This document shows positions 35,894 to 38,732 of a DNA stretch of 38,732 nt, piece after piece. Below the pieces are notes generated by a model. It ran no database searches. It had not been told where the DNA came from and saw nothing but the letters and a program-made list of their open reading frames with translations. The DNA lies in the NCBI GenBank assembly GCA_001820485.1, contig MHPU01000020.1, forward strand, positions 11,589-50,320. Direction: 5' to 3'. Both the position numbers and the translations under genes were made by a program. Numbering within the stretch: position 1 is the first letter of the stretch; every line of letters starts with the position of its first letter. Source of the DNA: Candidatus Staskawiczbacteria bacterium RIFOXYD1_FULL_32_13 (GTDB taxonomy: Bacteria > Patescibacteriota > Minisyncoccia > Minisyncoccales > Staskawiczbacteraceae).

Positions 35894-37069
35894 ATGCTAA
35901 AAATAAATAAAAAAATATTATTATGTTTCTTGTGTGGGATTTTTATATTTTCTGTTATTTTTGTTTGCCTGCCAGCAGGCAGTGTTTTAGCAGGAAAGCT
36001 TGAAGTTAGTTATCCAACTTCTCAAACAGGCATTACTCTTACAGACACCAATACACCTATACCTATATTTTTAAAATATATTTTTGATATGGGTATGTTT
36101 TTGGGCCTTGCAGCAGCTGTATATAGCTTAGGAGCTAGTGGAATTTATTATTTAATGTCTCCTGCTAAACCAGAATATAGATCTATTGCTAAAGACCGGG
36201 TTACTGGAGCTATCTCTGGAATTTTGATTTTAGCAATGACATATTTAATTCTAACTACCTTAAACCCACAATTAAAATTTTTCCAACTTGGAGATTTACA
36301 AGATATTCCACCAATTGCAGTTAATAAATCACCTGGAGTTTATTTTTATAAATCAAGCGATTGCTCAGGCGATGAAAAATATTTTACCTCAAATATAAAT
36401 GACTTTGGAACAGCATTGAGTAATCAAATAAATTCTGTTTTGGTTGTACAAGGTAAAGATGCTTCTTATATTTCAACATTATATTCAAGCCCTGGTCTTT
36501 TTGGCAGATGCCAAGATGCAAGCCCAAACAAAACAACTTGTCAAAATAGTACTCCGCCGGGCACACTTACCCCAAATTTTGCTAGCTCTGTGTCAATTCA
36601 CAGATATGATTTTAATCCTAACTCTAATCCAGACAATGATGGCGTTTATTTTTATAGAAAATCATTTTATAATCCGGAGGGCGGATGGCTTAAAATAGAT
36701 AAAACACAAATTAAAAGTAATACTCAAGGATTTTTTGGATCAAAATTGGAAGATTTAATATTTCAAGATGTTCCGATAGAAGATCAAATCTGTGATAAAT
36801 GGGATGACAAAGGTATTTGCACCAACAAAAAAAATCCGACATTAGCCGGTAAAGAAATATCCTCCATTAAAATTGCAGGTAATTATATTGTATATTTTCT
36901 TTATTTTGCTCCAACAGATAACGCTAATGGGCCATGGTCATACTGCCAAGAATTTCCAACTCCTGATGATGTAAATAGAGAGGGTCCTTTACAATTTAAA
37001 TGGGAAAAAACTCCAAATCAAAAATATTTGCCGAATTGGCTATATATATATCCTGTTAAAGAAAAATAA
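35894..37069 (+). CDS. Surface protein with VirB2/TrbC-like module, paralogue 3
   Basis: KYIFDMGMFLGLAAAVYSLGASGIYYLMSPAKPEYRSIAKDRVTGAISGILILAMTYLILTTLNP. Confidence 0.7.
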   Translation: MLKINKKILLCFLCGIFIFSVIFVCLPAGSVLAGKLEVSYPTSQTGITLTDTNTPIPIFLKYIFDMGMFLGLAAAVYSLGASGIYYLMSPAKPEYRSIAKDRVTGAISGILILAMTYLILTTLNPQLKFFQLGDLQDIPPIAVNKSPGVYFYKSSDCSGDEKYFTSNINDFGTALSNQINSVLVVQGKDASYISTLYSSPGLFGRCQDASPNKTTCQNSTPPGTLTPNFASSVSIHRYDFNPNSNPDNDGVYFYRKSFYNPEGGWLKIDKTQIKSNTQGFFGSKLEDLIFQDVPIEDQICDKWDDKGICTNKKNPTLAGKEISSIKIAGNYIVYFLYFAPTDNANGPWSYCQEFPTPDDVNREGPLQFKWEKTPNQKYLPNWLYIYPVKEK

Positions 37070-37072
37070 TTT

Positions 37073-37576
37073 TTATTTAGGCAAAATAACTACATATCTG
37101 TTTACACCTTCTCCACGACTTTCAGTTTTTACATCTTGTCTTTTGGATAATTCAGAATGAACAATTCTTCTTTCATAAGAAGACATTGGAAGCATTGATT
37201 TTTCTACCTTTGAAACCATAACTTCATCTGCTAACTCTTTTGCTGTTTTTTTTAAAAAATCTATTTTTTTCTTTTTATAATCATTAATATCCAAATTTAA
37301 ATGAAATATATTTGGAAACTTTTTATTTATCATCATCCTTAAAAGTTTCTGTATTTCGAAAAGTGTTTGTCCATTTTCTCCGATTAAAATTTGTGGATCT
37401 TTTGATTTTACAACAAGGTTAAGCGAATCTTTTTCATCTTTTTTACTATCTTCTGCTAAAATATCTTCTATTTCTAGACTAGTAGGATTTATATCTAAAT
37501 TATAAATATCAAAAGTCATTTTAGAAAAAAAATCTTCAATTATTTTTTTAATCTTTCCTAAATCTTCTTTATTCAT
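37073..37576 (-). CDS. Jag/KhpB-like KH-R3H RNA-binding protein
   Basis: LIGENGQTLFEIQKLLRMMINKKF (KH), MLPMSSYERRIVHSELSKRQDVKTESRGEGVNRYVVI (R3H). Confidence 0.9.
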   Translation of the reverse strand: MNKEDLGKIKKIIEDFFSKMTFDIYNLDINPTSLEIEDILAEDSKKDEKDSLNLVVKSKDPQILIGENGQTLFEIQKLLRMMINKKFPNIFHLNLDINDYKKKKIDFLKKTAKELADEVMVSKVEKSMLPMSSYERRIVHSELSKRQDVKTESRGEGVNRYVVILPK

Positions 37577-38292
37577 ATATTTTTTTGCTTTTTTAGTATG
37601 TAATATTGTTGAACAATTGAAAAAATACTACTAATTATCCAATACAAACCAAGAGCTGAAGGTAAACTTAAAAGTATTATTATTGTTATAATTGGAAAAA
37701 CATATAACATTTGAGTTTGCATAGCCTGAGCCATATCTGGCGCACCACCTTTATCTTTCTTTTGACTAGAAGCTACCATTTTGGTTTGGAAAAATTGAAG
37801 TATCCCAGCTATTATAGCAAAATATATATTTGGTTTTGATAAATCTATTATTCCTAAAAAAACAGGATTTATTACAATAGGACGGGTGACAAAATTATAT
37901 AAATTGTTTAGCTGTTCAGGTTTTAATCCTTGCCAAAATACTTGATATAAAGCTATTAAAATTGGTAATTGTATAAAAGCTAAAAAAAGTCCAGAAAATG
38001 GATTAATTTTTTCATTTTTATAAAGCTCTAATGTTGCTTTGGCTAATTTTTCTTTATCATCTTTATATTTATTTTGTATTTCCTTAACTTTTGGTTGCAA
38101 ATCCTGCAGAACCTTTTGTGAAGCAAATGCTTTTACAGATAAAGGATATAAAATAAATTTTATAACTAAAGTTAAAAATATAATCGCTATTCCAAAATCA
38201 TGTCCCGGTATAATATTATAAAATAAAACCAAAGAATTAAACAATGGCTTATATAAAAAAATATTAAAAATATTTGCTATAAATTCAAACAT
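37573..38292 (-). CDS. yidC: YidC/OxaA-family membrane insertase
   Basis: PLFNSLVLFYNIIPGHDFGIAIIFLTLVIKFILYPLSVKAFASQKVLQDLQPKVKEIQNKYKDD. Confidence 0.95.
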   Translation of the reverse strand: MFEFIANIFNIFLYKPLFNSLVLFYNIIPGHDFGIAIIFLTLVIKFILYPLSVKAFASQKVLQDLQPKVKEIQNKYKDDKEKLAKATLELYKNEKINPFSGLFLAFIQLPILIALYQVFWQGLKPEQLNNLYNFVTRPIVINPVFLGIIDLSKPNIYFAIIAGILQFFQTKMVASSQKKDKGGAPDMAQAMQTQMLYVFPIITIIILLSLPSALGLYWIISSIFSIVQQYYILKKQKNI

Positions 38293-38304
38293 TATAGTAG
38301 TAGT

Positions 38305-38376
38305 GTTATTCCCAACTTGATTGGGAATCCAGGGTTAAATGTGTGAACTCTGGATCCCCGTTTTCACGGGGATGAC
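38305..38376. repeat. Palindromic REP-like element, intergenic copy
   Basis: gttattcccaacttgattgggaatccagggttaaatgtgtgaactctggatccccgttttcacggggatgac. Confidence 0.9.
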
Positions 38377-38385
38377 AACTTAATA

Positions 38386-38727
38386 TTATATTTTTACCTT
38401 CGCTTTTTGTAAAATATCCTCTACGCTTTCTTTTATTTGATCAAAACTTTTATCTTTTGCAGACAGCAAAACTATAAAAACAAAATCAAACCCAATTTTC
38501 ATCTTTTGAAAGTTTTCCTCTAAAAAACTAGACATTCTTCTTTTAATTTTGTTTCTTTCTGTGGCTTTTTTAGAAACTTTTTGGCTAATTACAAAAGCAA
38601 AACGACTTATTTTAAGATTATTATTTAAAACTTTTAAAATAAAAAAACTATTTTTAAAAGATTTACCTTTTTTAAAAATCACTTCAAAATCTTTTTTCTT
38701 TTTTATTCTATTTTCTTTTGGCAACAT
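38386..38727 (-). CDS. rnpA: Ribonuclease P protein component
   Basis: MLPKENRIKKKKDFEVIFKKGKSFKNSFFILKVL ... FVISQKVSKKATERNKIKRRM. Confidence 0.95.
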   Translation of the reverse strand: MLPKENRIKKKKDFEVIFKKGKSFKNSFFILKVLNNNLKISRFAFVISQKVSKKATERNKIKRRMSSFLEENFQKMKIGFDFVFIVLLSAKDKSFDQIKESVEDILQKAKVKI

Positions 38728-38732
38728 AAAGA

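Noticed and set aside
35965-35985. tgcctgccagcaggca palindrome in the 35894 signal peptide as a further mobile insert
   Set aside because: Too short, imperfect at the centre, and the encoded residues fit a normal signal peptide.
2189-38727. Alternative genetic code (TGA recoded, as in Gracilibacteria/Absconditabacteria)
   Set aside because: Conserved proteins are full length with TGA treated as stop, and topA itself ends in TGA.
37073-38732. oriC within the window
   Set aside because: The rnpA-yidC-jag cluster suggests proximity, but neither rpmH nor dnaA nor a DnaA-box cluster could be supported here.

Overview
The window is AT-rich and looks like a Candidate Phyla Radiation (Patescibacteria/Parcubacteria-type) chromosome; this is inference from gene content, AT bias and leaderless gene starts. 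Housekeeping genes present: relA/spoT (truncated at the left edge), topA, membrane pyrophosphatase, nusA, tRNA-Leu(CAA), glyA, dksA/traR-like, yebC, ruvC, LysM-M23 peptidase, rsmA, and jag/khpB-yidC-rnpA at the right edge (the usual oriC-side cluster). A type IV secretion/pilus-like locus spans about 22.7-37.1 kb: VirB6-like, PrgI, a two-part VirB4, and three tandem proteins sharing a VirB2/TrbC-like membrane module with divergent ectodomains. Accessory elements of most interest: (1) a lone PaaX/Cas2-like gene bracketed by two perfect 46-bp direct repeats, each with inverted ends and each directly behind a -10 box; (2) a 23S-IVP/S23 four-helix-bundle gene enclosed by asymmetric terminal inverted repeats, with two gene-less relatives in the window, all three lying between a promoter and a start codon; (3) a LAGLIDADG endonuclease ORF beginning 2 nt after the tRNA-Leu 3' end; (4) palindromic repeats inserted in frame in topA (twice), ksgA and a ComEA-like gene; (5) four GC-richer single-gene units with strong Shine-Dalgarno sites; (6) an inverted pair of 26-bp recombination-site-like palindromes. 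No CRISPR array or rRNA was seen.
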